Of a stretch of 64,000 nt of DNA, positions 17,624 to 25,971 are shown piece after piece. The number at the start of each line of letters is the position of its first letter. Positions within the stretch are counted from its first letter, which is position 1. A program made the position numbers and the translations under genes. Under the pieces are notes generated by a model. The model ran no database searches and was not told where the DNA came from. It was given only the letters and a program-made list of their open reading frames with translations. This stretch comes from Neorhizobium huautlense (lineage in GTDB: Bacteria > Pseudomonadota > Alphaproteobacteria > Rhizobiales > Rhizobiaceae), in assembly GCF_002968575.1 (NCBI RefSeq), contig NZ_PVBM01000013.1:1-64000 (forward strand). The letters run 5' to 3'.

Positions 17624-18115
17624 ATGGCTTCGCCCCGCGGACGCAACAACATATTCGACCGATTCTCGAGCGCCATTGCCGAATGGTCGGGCAAACCAGT
17701 CGCTTTTGTTTCGGCCGTCGTTTTCATCATTATCTGGGCGCTGACCGGGCCTCTCTTCGGCTTCTCCGAAACCTGGCAGCTCGTCGTCAACACCGCCACC
17801 ACGATCGTCACGTTCCTGATGGTGTTTGTTCTGCAGAACTCGCAGAACCGGGATGGCAGGGCAGTTCAGGCGAAACTCGATGAACTCATCCTTACAAGCA
17901 AGGCAGCCAACGGATTTGTCGGCATCGAAAAGCTTGACGAGCGGGAACTCCGCAAACTGAGCGACCGCCTCGAGGAACAGGCCAAAGCGCTCGATGATCA
18001 GGCGGACAACATCGAGGAAGCGCAGGAAAGCACTGACCCGCTCTTTTCGGCAATTGGCGCGAAATCTTCAGGACTCCAGGAACCTGATGAAAAAAAACGA
18101 TGTTCAATGCCCTGA
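17624..18115 (+). CDS. Low-affinity iron permease family protein
   Basis: A 163-residue protein. Residues about 25-70 form two hydrophobic helices (VAFVSAVVFIIIWALTGPLF and WQLVVNTATTIVTFLMVFVL), followed by QNSQNRDGRAVQAKLDELI, the conserved part of the low-affinity iron permease family (PF04120). The C-terminal third is charged and probably coiled coil (about 100-145). The fungal relative FET4 transports ferrous iron; the function of the short bacterial forms is not well established. The ATG at 17624 begins the conserved region. It is followed by a 56-codon gene and is divergent from the cyclase. Confidence 0.8.
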   Translation: MASPRGRNNIFDRFSSAIAEWSGKPVAFVSAVVFIIIWALTGPLFGFSETWQLVVNTATTIVTFLMVFVLQNSQNRDGRAVQAKLDELILTSKAANGFVGIEKLDERELRKLSDRLEEQAKALDDQADNIEEAQESTDPLFSAIGAKSSGLQEPDEKKRCSMP

Positions 18116-18133
18116 GAAACGGAGTGCGGCAGA

Positions 18134-18304
18134 ATGAAACCCGAGGACGAACCAGGACTGGCGCCGTCAGCCGATAGCCACGGGCAGAAGGTGAAAAAGG
18201 CCCGCGCCGGCAAAGGCCTTGTTCTGTTCATCGTCGGCGTCGCGGTCGCGGCGCTGCTGCTATACTTGACCATCGGCATCTATGCCGGGATCAGCAGCGG
18301 TTGA
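18134..18304 (+). CDS. Small single-helix membrane protein, 56 residues
   Basis: The open frame begins MKPEDEPGLAPSADSHGQ, continues with a basic stretch (KVKKARAGKG), and ends with one hydrophobic helix (residues about 29-52, LVLFIVGVAVAALLLYLTIG). It starts 18 nt after the iron-permease-family gene and stops just before a strong terminator, so it is probably the second gene of a two-gene transcript. The charge pattern predicts an N-in orientation. The function is unknown; it could be a partner or regulator of the upstream membrane protein. Confidence 0.65.
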   Translation: MKPEDEPGLAPSADSHGQKVKKARAGKGLVLFIVGVAVAALLLYLTIGIYAGISSG

Positions 18305-18320
18305 GAAACGAATACGAAAA

Positions 18321-18341
18321 GGGCGGCTCGCGCCGCCCTTT
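18321..18341. terminator. Bidirectional terminator between the 56-codon gene and preA
   Basis: GGGCGGC (18321-18327), TCGC loop, GCCGCCC (18332-18338). It is followed by TTTCTT on the plus strand and, read on the minus strand, by TTTTCG. It separates convergent genes and can serve both. Confidence 0.8.
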
Positions 18342-18354
18342 CTTGGATTGAAAC

Positions 18355-19668
18355 CTATTCCGCGGCCTGCCGCGCCATCGGATTGTTGGGATGGGTCGTC
18401 CAGTTGGCATAGGTCGGCTCGACCACCTTGCCGGTGCGTTTGTCGAGATCGCCGGCGGCAAGCGGCACCATCGTGATGCAGTTCTGGACCGGACAGACAT
18501 TGACGCAGAGATTGCACCCGACGCATTCCTCCTCGATCACCTCGAAATGCCGGATACCGTTGACGACGTTGGTGATCGCCTGGTGCGAGGTGTCCTCGCA
18601 CGCGATGTGACAGCGGCCGCACTTGATGCAGGCATCCTGGTCGATATGCGCCTTGGACACATAGTTGAGGTTCAGATATTGCCAGTCGGAGACGTTCGGG
18701 ACGGCTCGACCGGTAATGTCGTCGAGCGTCCGGTGGCCCTTGGAGTCCATCCAGTCGGAGAGGCCGGTGATCATCTCCTGGACGATCTTGAACCCGTAGG
18801 TCATCGCGGCCGTGCAGACCTGCACGTTGCCGGCGCCGAGTACCAGAAATTCTGCCGCGTCGCGCCAGGTCGTGACGCCGCCGATGCCGGAAATCGGCAG
18901 CCCGTAGGTTTCCGGATCGCGAGCGATTTCAGCCACCATGTTCAGCGCGATCGGCTTGACCGCGGGACCGCAATAGCCGCCATGGCTGCCGCGGCCGTCG
19001 ATCGAAGGTTCAGGCGAGAAGGTGTCGAGATTGACCCCGGTGATCGAGTTGATCGTATTGATCAGCGACACGGCATCCGTGCCGCCGGCTCGTGCCGCCC
19101 GCGCCGGCTTGCGGATGTCGGTGATATTGGGCGTCAGCTTGGTGATGACAGGCATGCGGGTGTACTGCTTGCACCAGCGCACCACCATCTCGATATATTC
19201 CGGCACCTGACCAACCGCCGAGCCCATGCCGCGCTCGGACATGCCGTGCGGACAGCCGAAGTTGAGTTCGATGCCGTCGGCGCCCGTCTCTTCGACAAGC
19301 GGCAGGATCGCCTTCCAGGCATTTTCCTCGCAAGGAACCATGATCGAGGCGATGAGCGCCCGGTCCGGCCAGTTCATCTTCACCTGCTTCATTTCGCGCA
19401 GGTTCGTATAGAGGTCGCGGTCTGTGATCAACTCGATGTTGTTGAGCCCGAGAAGCCTCCGGTCGGCGCCCCAGATCGCGCCGTAGCGCGGGCCGTTGAC
19501 GTTGACGACCGGCGGTCCTTCTTCGCCCAGCGTCTTCCAGACCACGCCGCCCCAGCCCGCCTTGAAAGCGCGCTCGACATTATAGGCCTTGTCGGTCGGC
19601 GGCGCGGAAGCCAGCCAGAACGGATTGGGGGATTTGATGCCGACGAAGTTGTTGCGGATATCAGCCAT
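18355..19668 (-). CDS. preA: NAD-dependent dihydropyrimidine dehydrogenase subunit PreA
   Basis: A 437-residue flavoprotein subunit that reduces uracil and thymine to the 5,6-dihydro forms, the first step of the reductive pyrimidine pathway. The N-terminal FMN barrel resembles dihydroorotate dehydrogenase (NPFWLASAPPTD near residue 15, ELNFGCPHGMSERGMGSA with the active-site region, and GIGGVTTW). The C-terminus has two 4Fe-4S ferredoxin clusters, CIKCGRCHIAC and CVGCNLCVNVCP. GGGAG precedes the ATG. It lies 14 nt after preT, with which it forms the heteromer. Rhizobial annotations also call it PydB. Confidence 0.95.
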   Translation of the reverse strand: MADIRNNFVGIKSPNPFWLASAPPTDKAYNVERAFKAGWGGVVWKTLGEEGPPVVNVNGPRYGAIWGADRRLLGLNNIELITDRDLYTNLREMKQVKMNWPDRALIASIMVPCEENAWKAILPLVEETGADGIELNFGCPHGMSERGMGSAVGQVPEYIEMVVRWCKQYTRMPVITKLTPNITDIRKPARAARAGGTDAVSLINTINSITGVNLDTFSPEPSIDGRGSHGGYCGPAVKPIALNMVAEIARDPETYGLPISGIGGVTTWRDAAEFLVLGAGNVQVCTAAMTYGFKIVQEMITGLSDWMDSKGHRTLDDITGRAVPNVSDWQYLNLNYVSKAHIDQDACIKCGRCHIACEDTSHQAITNVVNGIRHFEVIEEECVGCNLCVNVCPVQNCITMVPLAAGDLDKRTGKVVEPTYANWTTHPNNPMARQAAE

Positions 19669-19682
19669 GGTTCGATCTCCCC

Positions 19683-21044
19683 TCAGGCGACGGCGGTCGC
19701 CGGCCGCGCCCCGGCGGCCAGGACACGGTTGATGCTCTCGGCGGCGTCGCGCCCCTGCGCCACGGCCGAAACGGTGAGATCCTCGCCAAGGCCGATGCAG
19801 TCGCCGCCGGCCCAGACGCCCTCGATCGAAGTCCTGCCTTCGATGTCGGTCGAGATCTTGCCCCTCTCGATCTGCAGCGCCCCGAGACCGGAGGCAAGGA
19901 AGCTCTGGCCGATCGCCTTCATGATCTGGTCGGCGGCAATCACGCCGGTTTCGCCGGTACCGACGAGCTTGCCGTCGCGCATCGCGGTATATTCCACCTC
20001 GATACCGGCCACCTTGCCGTCCTGACCGAGAATTACCTTAGGCGCCAGCCCATGGCGGATGATGACGCCGTTGGCGGTCGCCAGATCCTGCTCATAGGCG
20101 GACGCATTCATATTCTCCTTGCCGCGCCGATAGCAGATGGTCACTTCTTCGGCGCCGAGCAGCTTTGCCTGGATCGCCGCATCGATCGCGGTCATGCCGC
20201 CGCCGAGCACGACGACCCGCCGTCCGATCGGAACGGTGGCCTTGTCGGCTGTCTGGCGGAGAGCCGCGATGAAATCGACGGCATCCTCGACGCCTTCGAG
20301 TTCCTCGCCCTCGATGCCGAGCCCATTGACGCCGGCAAGCCCCATGGCGAGGAAGACGGCGTCATAGTTCGCCGTCAGATCCGAAAGCGAGAAGTCGCGG
20401 CCGAGCGCCACGCCGTTCCTGATCTCGATACCGCCGATCGCCGTAACGTACTCGACCTCGCGCCGGGCAAAGTCGTCGACCGCCTTGTAAGTGGCGATAC
20501 CGTATTCGTTGAGCCCGCCCGCTTTTTCGCGGGCCTCCAGCATCACCACCGAATGTCCGTGCATGGCAAGGCGGTGGGCGGCCGCAAGTCCCGCAGGCCC
20601 TGCCCCGACGATTGCGACGGTCTTTCCGGTAGATGCTTTTCGGCTATAGAACTGCCGCCCCTGCTCCATGGCGATATCGGTCGCGTAGCGCTGCAGCCTG
20701 CCGATCTCCACCGGACGGTCCTCGGCGGTGTTGCGCACGCAGACCTGCTCGCAGAGCGTTTCGGTGGGACAGACGCGGGCGCACATGCCGCCCAGGATAT
20801 TCTGGTCGAAAATCGTCTTGGCTGATCCGATCGGATTGCCCGTCGATATCTGCCGGATGAACAGCGGGATATCGATGGCGGTGGGACAGGCCGTCATGCA
20901 CGGCGCGTCGTAGCAGAAATAACAGCGGTCGGCGGCGACCAGCGCCTCGTGACTGTCGAGACGCGGGTGGAGATCGGCGAAATTCGACTCGTATTCCGCC
21001 GGCGTGAGGCGTCCGGCCTCAATACCGTTTCCCAGTCGATCCAT
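19683..21044 (-). CDS. preT: NAD(P)-dependent dihydropyrimidine dehydrogenase subunit PreT
   Basis: A 453-residue oxidoreductase subunit related to the GltB-type small subunit of glutamate synthase. N-terminal cysteine clusters for Fe-S centres (CYFCYDAPCMTACPT and GGMCARVCPTETLCEQVC, residues about 41-105) are followed by an FAD motif VAIVGAGPAGLAAAHRL (about 145) and an NAD(P) motif VVVLGGGMTAIDAA. It passes electrons from NAD(P)H to PreA. It is the first gene of the preTA operon; a RutR-like palindrome lies 65 bp upstream of its ATG. Confidence 0.94.
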   Translation of the reverse strand: MDRLGNGIEAGRLTPAEYESNFADLHPRLDSHEALVAADRCYFCYDAPCMTACPTAIDIPLFIRQISTGNPIGSAKTIFDQNILGGMCARVCPTETLCEQVCVRNTAEDRPVEIGRLQRYATDIAMEQGRQFYSRKASTGKTVAIVGAGPAGLAAAHRLAMHGHSVVMLEAREKAGGLNEYGIATYKAVDDFARREVEYVTAIGGIEIRNGVALGRDFSLSDLTANYDAVFLAMGLAGVNGLGIEGEELEGVEDAVDFIAALRQTADKATVPIGRRVVVLGGGMTAIDAAIQAKLLGAEEVTICYRRGKENMNASAYEQDLATANGVIIRHGLAPKVILGQDGKVAGIEVEYTAMRDGKLVGTGETGVIAADQIMKAIGQSFLASGLGALQIERGKISTDIEGRTSIEGVWAGGDCIGLGEDLTVSAVAQGRDAAESINRVLAAGARPATAVA

Positions 21045-21108
21045 CTTATGTTCCCTCTTTTATGGATTCATGGACAACTATTGGGAAAAAGGTACCACAG
21101 CAAAAAAA

Positions 21109-21124
21109 TTTATCAAACGGTAAA
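21109..21124. promoter_or_regulatory. Palindrome upstream of preT resembling a RutR box
   Basis: TTTATCAAACGGTAAA at 21109-21124; the symmetry extends to 9-bp arms (21104-21112 and 21121-21129). It matches 13 of 16 bases of the palindrome at 28198-28213 next to the RutR-like regulator gene, and its form resembles the E. coli RutR site TTGACCAnnTGGTCAA. It lies 65 bp before preT, in its promoter region. Binding is inferred. Confidence 0.6.
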
Positions 21125-21269
21125 TTTTTGCCGAAGCCGACTGGTAAGCCGGCCTTCGATATCATGACTTAATCAATCAACTTTAATCTTTACTCACAAA
21201 ATCAACTTTACTATGGTGCGCGCCATCGAGGGGTTCCGCCCGCACAGACTCGGCCAAACGGGGAGCGTC

Positions 21270-21680
21270 ATGGCAAAGAAGCAGAAGCGCAAGAACGGCA
21301 ATAGCGACGCCGAGAAGGCATCCAGAACATCGGCCGCCGCCGGCAACGGCGCGATCGACGTCCGCAGTTTCCTTTATGTCGGCGGCCGCGATTGTCAGGT
21401 GGCGCACCTTCGCGAGATTGCCAGCGATTTCGGTGCGGAACTAATTCACCACGACGGGGGTTTGCGTGAAGCAGTTTCGCGCATCGATACGGTGCTGCCC
21501 TCGGTGGACTGCGTTTTCTGCCCCATCGACTGTATCAGCCACGATGCATGCCTGAGGGTGAAGACCGGCTGCAAGAAGTTCGGCGTCGCCTTCGTGCCCC
21601 TGCGCAACGGATCGAAATCGAGTCTGGAGCGGGCGCTCCAGACGATGAAGGAACGCAATGATGAACGAAGAACGTCGTGA
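21270..21680 (+). CDS. DUF2325 domain-containing protein
   Basis: A 136-residue protein. A lysine-rich start (MAKKQKRKNGNSD) precedes a DUF2325 domain at residues about 35-130, recognisable by SFLYVGGRDCQVAHLREIA, LIHHDGG, VFCPIDCISHDACLRVK and KKFGVAFVPLRN. The family often sits beside metal, haem or redox stress genes, and its conserved Cys residues suggest metal or redox chemistry; its function is not established. GGGAG precedes the ATG at 21270. The next small gene overlaps its 3' end by 23 nt, so they are co-translated. Confidence 0.85.
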   Translation: MAKKQKRKNGNSDAEKASRTSAAAGNGAIDVRSFLYVGGRDCQVAHLREIASDFGAELIHHDGGLREAVSRIDTVLPSVDCVFCPIDCISHDACLRVKTGCKKFGVAFVPLRNGSKSSLERALQTMKERNDERRTS

Positions 21681-21891
21681 CGTGAGCCTCTTTATCGGCC
21701 TCCACAAGCTTGCTGAACAAAATGGCGACGGTCTGGTGCCCGAGCTTTATGCGCTGCTGGCAAATCGGGCCAATGCGGCGCCGGACATGACCAATGTGGT
21801 GGCGTTGCCGGTCGCCCCGCGCCGACGTGACGAGCCGACCCTTTCCGCTGCGGAGACGGGAGTGGTGTTGGCTTTTGACAGGCATCAATAG
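21658..21891 (+). CDS. Small hypothetical protein overlapping the DUF2325 gene
   Basis: A 77-residue protein (MMNEERRDVSLFIGLHKLAEQ) with no signal peptide, membrane helix or cysteine. Its ATG lies inside the 3' end of the DUF2325 gene, and a second ATG follows directly at 21661. The tight overlap and the following DUF4405 gene support a real, translationally coupled gene. I do not recognise a family. Confidence 0.6.
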   Translation: MMNEERRDVSLFIGLHKLAEQNGDGLVPELYALLANRANAAPDMTNVVALPVAPRRRDEPTLSAAETGVVLAFDRHQ

Positions 21892-21962
21892 TTACAGGGA
21901 TTTAACTACAACAAGGCGTAGTGCTGGGGCAGATATCGTTGAAACGAACGACGGTGCCTCAC

Positions 21963-22463
21963 ATGAAAAACTTCTTTCTCCGCTACGCGACCCCGCTTAT
22001 CACCGGCCTTTTCCTGGTCTCGCTCATCTCCGGCGTCGCCCTTTTCTTCCATGTCGGTACGGCATGGTTTCACGGAATGCACGAATGGCTGAGCGTGGCG
22101 CTTATCTTGCCCTTCGTCCTGCACGTTTGGAAGAACTGGCGGCCGTTTACCAACTATTTCCGGCACCTGCCGATGACCGTGGCGCTGCTCGTCTCCGTAT
22201 TGGGGAGCGCCTATTTCATCTGGCCGAGCAGCGAACCGCAGGCCGGCGGCCCGCCCCAGTTTGCATTCACGCGCGAAATCATCAAGAATCCATTGTCGCA
22301 AGTCGCCCCGTTGCTGGGGGATACGTCGGACAATCTGGTGAAACATCTCAATGAACAGGGTTTCTCCGCGGCCGCGGCCGATCTTGCCCTGATCGATATT
22401 GCGACGAAATCCGGCAAAAGCGAGGGTCAGCTCATCCAGGCGATCATACCAGCGAGGCAGTAG
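21963..22463 (+). CDS. DUF4405 domain membrane protein
   Basis: A 166-residue protein with helices at residues about 8-30, 43-60 and 70-90. It has histidines in the pattern FHGMHEW and LPFVLHVWKNW that in DUF4405 and cytochrome-b561-like families can ligate haem. The C-terminal half is extracytoplasmic or soluble. The start at 21963 (MKNFFLRYATPLITG) fits the first helix; a GTG just upstream is possible. It follows the DUF2325 pair on the same strand and meets the DUF423 gene convergently after 28 nt. A haem-linked membrane redox role is possible. Confidence 0.8.
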   Translation: MKNFFLRYATPLITGLFLVSLISGVALFFHVGTAWFHGMHEWLSVALILPFVLHVWKNWRPFTNYFRHLPMTVALLVSVLGSAYFIWPSSEPQAGGPPQFAFTREIIKNPLSQVAPLLGDTSDNLVKHLNEQGFSAAAADLALIDIATKSGKSEGQLIQAIIPARQ

Positions 22464-22491
22464 AACCTCCTCTGCCGCCATCAGGCAAGGT

Positions 22492-22863
22492 TCAGGCGCG
22501 TCTTACGGTGAGAAACGTGCCTGCCGCCACCGCCAGCCAGCCGAGCATCATCAATGTGCCGCCGGTCGGCGCCGCAAAAGGAAACAGCCGGTCGCCGAGA
22601 TAGTGCCGTGACACCAGGTCGCCGGCGAAGATGATCGTGCCCAACCCGAGCACCAGAGCGGCAAGCGTTGCCGTTCGAAAATGCAGGTGGCCAAGATAGA
22701 GCCCGAGCAGGACCGGCGCATGTGCCAGGCACATGGTCGAGGCCGAGCCCAGGAAAACAGTATCGCCGCCGTGGCTGGCAGCCGCTGCCAGAGCCACCCC
22801 CGCAGCGCCCATCAGACCGCTCACAAGCAGGATCAACGGTCGCAGTTTGTCCAGCCCCTTCAA
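22492..22863 (-). CDS. DUF423 domain membrane protein
   Basis: A 123-residue protein with four hydrophobic segments, the family pattern of DUF423 (LLVSGLMGAAGVALAAAASHG near the start and FAAPTGGTLMMLGWLAVAAG near the end). The function of the family is unknown. It begins 4 nt after the truncated haemoglobin stop and is almost certainly co-transcribed with it. Confidence 0.82.
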   Translation of the reverse strand: MKGLDKLRPLILLVSGLMGAAGVALAAAASHGGDTVFLGSASTMCLAHAPVLLGLYLGHLHFRTATLAALVLGLGTIIFAGDLVSRHYLGDRLFPFAAPTGGTLMMLGWLAVAAGTFLTVRRA

Positions 22864-22867
22864 CGGC

Positions 22868-23257
22868 CTATTCCTTGTTCTGCATGTGGAAGGCCAGCCG
22901 TTCGACCGGCGCCCAGATGATATCGCGCAGTTTCGGATTCTCGATGGTCTCGTCCATCGCCCGACGGAAACAGAGTATCCATTCGTCCCGCTCCTCGGGG
23001 CCGATGGCGGCGCCGAAATGGCGCGAGCGCAGCCTTGGATGACCGTATTTCTCCACGTAGACGGGAGGGCCGCCGAGATAGCCGGTCAGATAATCGTACA
23101 GTTTGGCTTCGCTGCCTTCGAGGCTCGGCGGATGCACGGCCCGGCAGCGGGCGGCTTCGGGCAGCGTGTCCATCAGCTCGTAGAAGCGCCTGACCAGAGC
23201 ACGCACCGTCGCGTCTCCGCCGATCGCTTCATAGAGTGTGATTGTTTCGCCTGCCAT
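22868..23257 (-). CDS. Group II truncated haemoglobin
   Basis: A 129-residue 2-on-2 globin. It begins ETITLYEAIGGDATVRALVRRFYELMD, with the group II marker segment GGPPVYVEKYGHPRLRSRHF containing the proximal histidine (RSRH), and WILCFRRAMDE after it. Group II trHbs bind oxygen and nitric oxide and are linked to oxidative or nitrosative stress defence. The ATG at 23257 is preferred by comparison with the family; a GTG at 23269 would add four residues. It is upstream of the DUF423 gene in the same transcript. Confidence 0.9.
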   Translation of the reverse strand: MAGETITLYEAIGGDATVRALVRRFYELMDTLPEAARCRAVHPPSLEGSEAKLYDYLTGYLGGPPVYVEKYGHPRLRSRHFGAAIGPEERDEWILCFRRAMDETIENPKLRDIIWAPVERLAFHMQNKE

Positions 23258-23330
23258 GCCCACCGCCACATTTGCTGCGTCATGGTGTTAATGGCGTCTC
23301 CTCATCAGGGCAAGGGGCACGGCGTCGCAC

Positions 23331-23510
23331 CTAATCCGGTCCGGCGTCGGCTTCCTTTGCATCCGGCTCGGGCAGCGAGCCGGTCCCCGGCGTCTTCTCC
23401 TTGTCGGTGAGGTGCGGCTTGGCATGCGGTCCGGCAGCGGGATGTTTTGCCGCGTCTCCCGGTTTCCCGACATGCTCCACCGCTTCTTGAGCTTTCTTGT
23501 CTTCTGCCAT
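23331..23510 (-). CDS. Small hydrophilic hypothetical protein, 59 residues
   Basis: The frame starting MAEDKKAQEAVEHVGKPGD is rich in Lys, Glu, Pro and Gly, with no hydrophobic segment, so it is likely intrinsically disordered. The ATG is preceded by AAGGGATCGGAT, a usable ribosome site. It lies between the LysR regulator gene and the globin gene on the same strand. Similar short proteins are common in rhizobia; the function is unknown. Confidence 0.55.
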   Translation of the reverse strand: MAEDKKAQEAVEHVGKPGDAAKHPAAGPHAKPHLTDKEKTPGTGSLPEPDAKEADAGPD

Positions 23511-23595
23511 ATCCGATCCCTTGGTTCGTCCTGCCGGGCAAACGTTCTGCAGAAGGAAGGAGTTCCGGTTCTTCGCGCTCTTCCAGTTCTTGCGG

Positions 23596-24495
23596 TTAGA
23601 TGCTTTCCTCTTCCATCGGTTCGCTGAGGACGTCGAGCATGGCCCGCAGCGCCCGCGTCGCATGCCGTTCGGCGTGATGGAGCGCAGAAAACTGCCGCAC
23701 CGGCATTGAAAAATCGGCGACATGCAGTCGGCCGGAAGAAGAATGAGGTTGGGCAGCGCGGCTCGAAATCACGGTCGCGGCAAGGCCTGCCTCGGCTGCG
23801 GCCATGGCCGCTTCGTTCGACGGCAGTTCAAGCACGACGGACAGGGATTGCGGCTCGATGCCGAGATTGACGAGCAGCGCTTCGAAGGCCGAACGCGTCC
23901 CGGACCCTTTTTCGCGCATGATCCAGTTGGTCTCAAGGAAATCGCCGGACCGTATCTTTCTCCCGTCGGCCCAGGGATGACGGCGGCCGACGACCAGCAC
24001 CAGCCGGTCTTCTGCCACCTTGCGACGCTTGAGGCCGGGCAGCAGGACTTCGCCTTCCACCACCGCAAGCTCGGCCGCTCCAGCGAGCACTGCTTCCGCA
24101 GCGCTCTGCGTATTGCCCACGGTCAGCTGCACGTCGACGCGCGGAAAGCGCTCATGATAACCGACGAGCCGCGCCGGCAGCCAGTAGCTCGCCACCGTCT
24201 GGCTGGCGTGAACGCGCAGCACCCCCGAAGCCGAACCTCCGAGATCGGCAAGCATGTGCTCTGCCGTCCGGGCACGCTCCAGCACCGCCCGTGCCTCCGG
24301 CACGAAGAGCCGCCCCGCTTCCGTCAACTCGATCCGGCGTCCGACGCGGTTGAACAGGATGACGGAATGCCGCGCTTCCAGCGCCGAGACCGCCGCACTC
24401 ACGGCGGATTGGGTAAGGTTCAACGCCTCCGCCGCCCGCGTGACGTGTTCGCGCTCTGCTACTTCGAGAAATATCCTGAGCTGTTCAAGGGTCAT
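23596..24495 (-). CDS. LysR-family transcriptional regulator
   Basis: A 299-residue regulator. The N-terminal winged helix (MTLEQLRIFLEVAEREHVTRAAEALNLTQ, cut here for length) carries the usual SAVSAAVSALE recognition helix. It is followed by a LysR substrate-binding domain with a VLRVHASQTVASYWLP segment, as in the CbbR/CysB-like group. The ATG at 24495 is chosen over a TTG at 24504. It is divergent from the YeiH-type transporter across 114 bp and probably controls it. Confidence 0.9.
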   Translation of the reverse strand: MTLEQLRIFLEVAEREHVTRAAEALNLTQSAVSAAVSALEARHSVILFNRVGRRIELTEAGRLFVPEARAVLERARTAEHMLADLGGSASGVLRVHASQTVASYWLPARLVGYHERFPRVDVQLTVGNTQSAAEAVLAGAAELAVVEGEVLLPGLKRRKVAEDRLVLVVGRRHPWADGRKIRSGDFLETNWIMREKGSGTRSAFEALLVNLGIEPQSLSVVLELPSNEAAMAAAEAGLAATVISSRAAQPHSSSGRLHVADFSMPVRQFSALHHAERHATRALRAMLDVLSEPMEEESI

Positions 24496-24609
24496 GCTAG
24501 CCAAACCATTCGATTTTTAAGAACGGTATCACAAGACTTATCAATTGGATTTGTGTTTCTTCTCCATCGAGAATGATTTTCCATCATCGCCTCACGCTTT
24601 GGAAAAATC

Positions 24610-25647
24610 ATGAAGCAGATCCAACCGGCAGCAGAACACTCCTCCGCCTCTTCGTTCCGCTTCGCCGCTGTCGCCCCTGTTCTTCCCGGCCTCGTTCTGA
24701 CGGCCGCGATCGCCGCGACGGCGATTGCCATCCGCAATCTGACCGGATGGATGGCGCTGAGCCCGCTTATTCTCTCGATCCTCATCGGCATACTGATCCG
24801 CAACGGCGCCACGGTTCCAGCCGCGACGCAAGCCGGAATCACCTTTTCGCTGAAGCGTATTCTGCGCTTCGGCATCATTCTGCTTGGCCTGCAGGTGACT
24901 GCAGCACAGATCTTGTCCCTTGGCGGCGGTGGTCTTGCGATGGTCGCGCTGACCCTCGCCGCGACCTTCGTCGCGATCCGCATCGCCGGCCGGATGATGG
25001 GTGTCGACCGCTCGCTGACCGATCTGATTGCCGCCGGCACCTCGGTCTGCGGTGCGTCGGCAGTCATCGCGGCCAACACCGTGATTCGCGGAAAGCAGGA
25101 ACACGTCGCCTATGCGGTTGCCTGCGTCACGCTGTTCGGCTCACTGTCGATGCTTGTTTATCCTCTGCTGGCCGCCCCTCTTGGCCTCGATGCTCGCGGT
25201 TTCGGCCTCTGGACGGGCACCACGATCCATGAAGTGGCACAGGTGGTGGCGGCGGCCTTCCAGGGCGGCGATGTCGCTGGCCAGTTCGGGACGATCTCGA
25301 AGCTCGCCCGCGTCGTCATGCTGGCGCCGCTGGTCATGACGCTGGCGCTCGCCATGCGCTCCGGTCCGGCGGGCGCCGCAAAGGGTGCCATACCGATGCC
25401 ATGGTTCGTGCTGGGGTTTGTCGGCATGATGCTGTTCAACAGTGCCGTCCCCATCCCTGCCGGCATCAGCCAGGCGCTCGCGACAGCGACTGCCTTTCTT
25501 CTCTCCATGGCCCTCGCTGCCATGGGGCTGCATACGGATATCGGAAACTTGAAAGCGGAGGGCTGGCGCCCCCTCGCGCTCGGCGCCTTCGGATGGCTGT
25601 TCATCGCAATCTTCGGATATGCGATGCTCAAGCTATTTGCTTTTTGA
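24610..25647 (+). CDS. YeiH family putative sulfate exporter
   Basis: Integral membrane protein of 345 residues with about ten helices. It matches the YeiH/UPF0324 family (PF03601): SPLILSILIGILIRNGATVPA near residue 50, FGIILLGLQVTAAQIL, AGTSVCGASAVIAANTVI and TTIHEVAQVVAAAFQGG. Members are annotated as putative sulfate or sulfonate exporters, often beside a LysR gene as here, and may protect against sulfite from organosulfonate breakdown. The substrate is not proven for most members. It ends 57 nt before the convergent gstI gene. Confidence 0.88.
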   Translation: MKQIQPAAEHSSASSFRFAAVAPVLPGLVLTAAIAATAIAIRNLTGWMALSPLILSILIGILIRNGATVPAATQAGITFSLKRILRFGIILLGLQVTAAQILSLGGGGLAMVALTLAATFVAIRIAGRMMGVDRSLTDLIAAGTSVCGASAVIAANTVIRGKQEHVAYAVACVTLFGSLSMLVYPLLAAPLGLDARGFGLWTGTTIHEVAQVVAAAFQGGDVAGQFGTISKLARVVMLAPLVMTLALAMRSGPAGAAKGAIPMPWFVLGFVGMMLFNSAVPIPAGISQALATATAFLLSMALAAMGLHTDIGNLKAEGWRPLALGAFGWLFIAIFGYAMLKLFAF

Positions 25648-25704
25648 TAAGTCGGGAGAAAAAGGCAAAGCTCCGCCGGAAAGGCAAAGCCTCTCCATAA
25701 GCGC

Positions 25705-25902
25705 TCAGCAGGGCTTCGGGCGCTCGTTGGTCTTTGAGGTCGAATCCTTGACCGCTTCGTCGTGATACCAGCACGTGTCGACAACGTTGCCGGCGATCTC
25801 CAGATCGCTGCTCGGTGCCGTAGCACCGTTATCGAGCCGCCGCCGGGGACGGATGGGGAACTGGTAGATTCTGGCCGTTTCACGATGGATGTCAGTGGTC
25901 AT
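25705..25902 (-). CDS. gstI: GstI-like DUF2735 protein, translational inhibitor of glnII
   Basis: A 65-residue protein (MTTDIHRETARIYQFPIRPR) of the DUF2735 family. In Rhizobium leguminosarum the small gstI gene lies divergently upstream of glnII and its product reduces glnII expression at translation. The position, strand and size here are the same. The ATG at 25902 follows GGAGACGATAGG, and 444 bp separate it from glnII. An NtrC-like site lies 42-69 bp upstream of the start, which fits the known NtrC-dependent repression of gstI. Identity is inferred from context plus family. Confidence 0.82.
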   Translation of the reverse strand: MTTDIHRETARIYQFPIRPRRRLDNGATAPSSDLEIAGNVVDTCWYHDEAVKDSTSKTNERPKPC

Positions 25903-25943
25903 CCTATCGTCTCCTAAACCGAATGGTGCATATAGATACACAC

Positions 25944-25971
25944 CAGCACAAATTGCACATTTTTTGTGCTG
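25944..25971. promoter_or_regulatory. NtrC-type binding site between gstI and glnII
   Basis: TGCAC-N7-GTGCT at 25954-25970 matches the NtrC dyad (TGCAC-N7-GTGCA) except for the last base. It is nested in perfect 9-bp arms CAGCACAAA (25944-25952) and TTTGTGCTG (25963-25971). It lies just upstream of gstI, where NtrC binding would repress gstI, and about 270 bp from the glnII sigma-54 promoter, where it could act as an enhancer. Confidence 0.7.

Noticed and set aside
18391..20025. 544-codon open frame on the plus strand
   Set aside because: Antisense to preA and preT, with no family motif.
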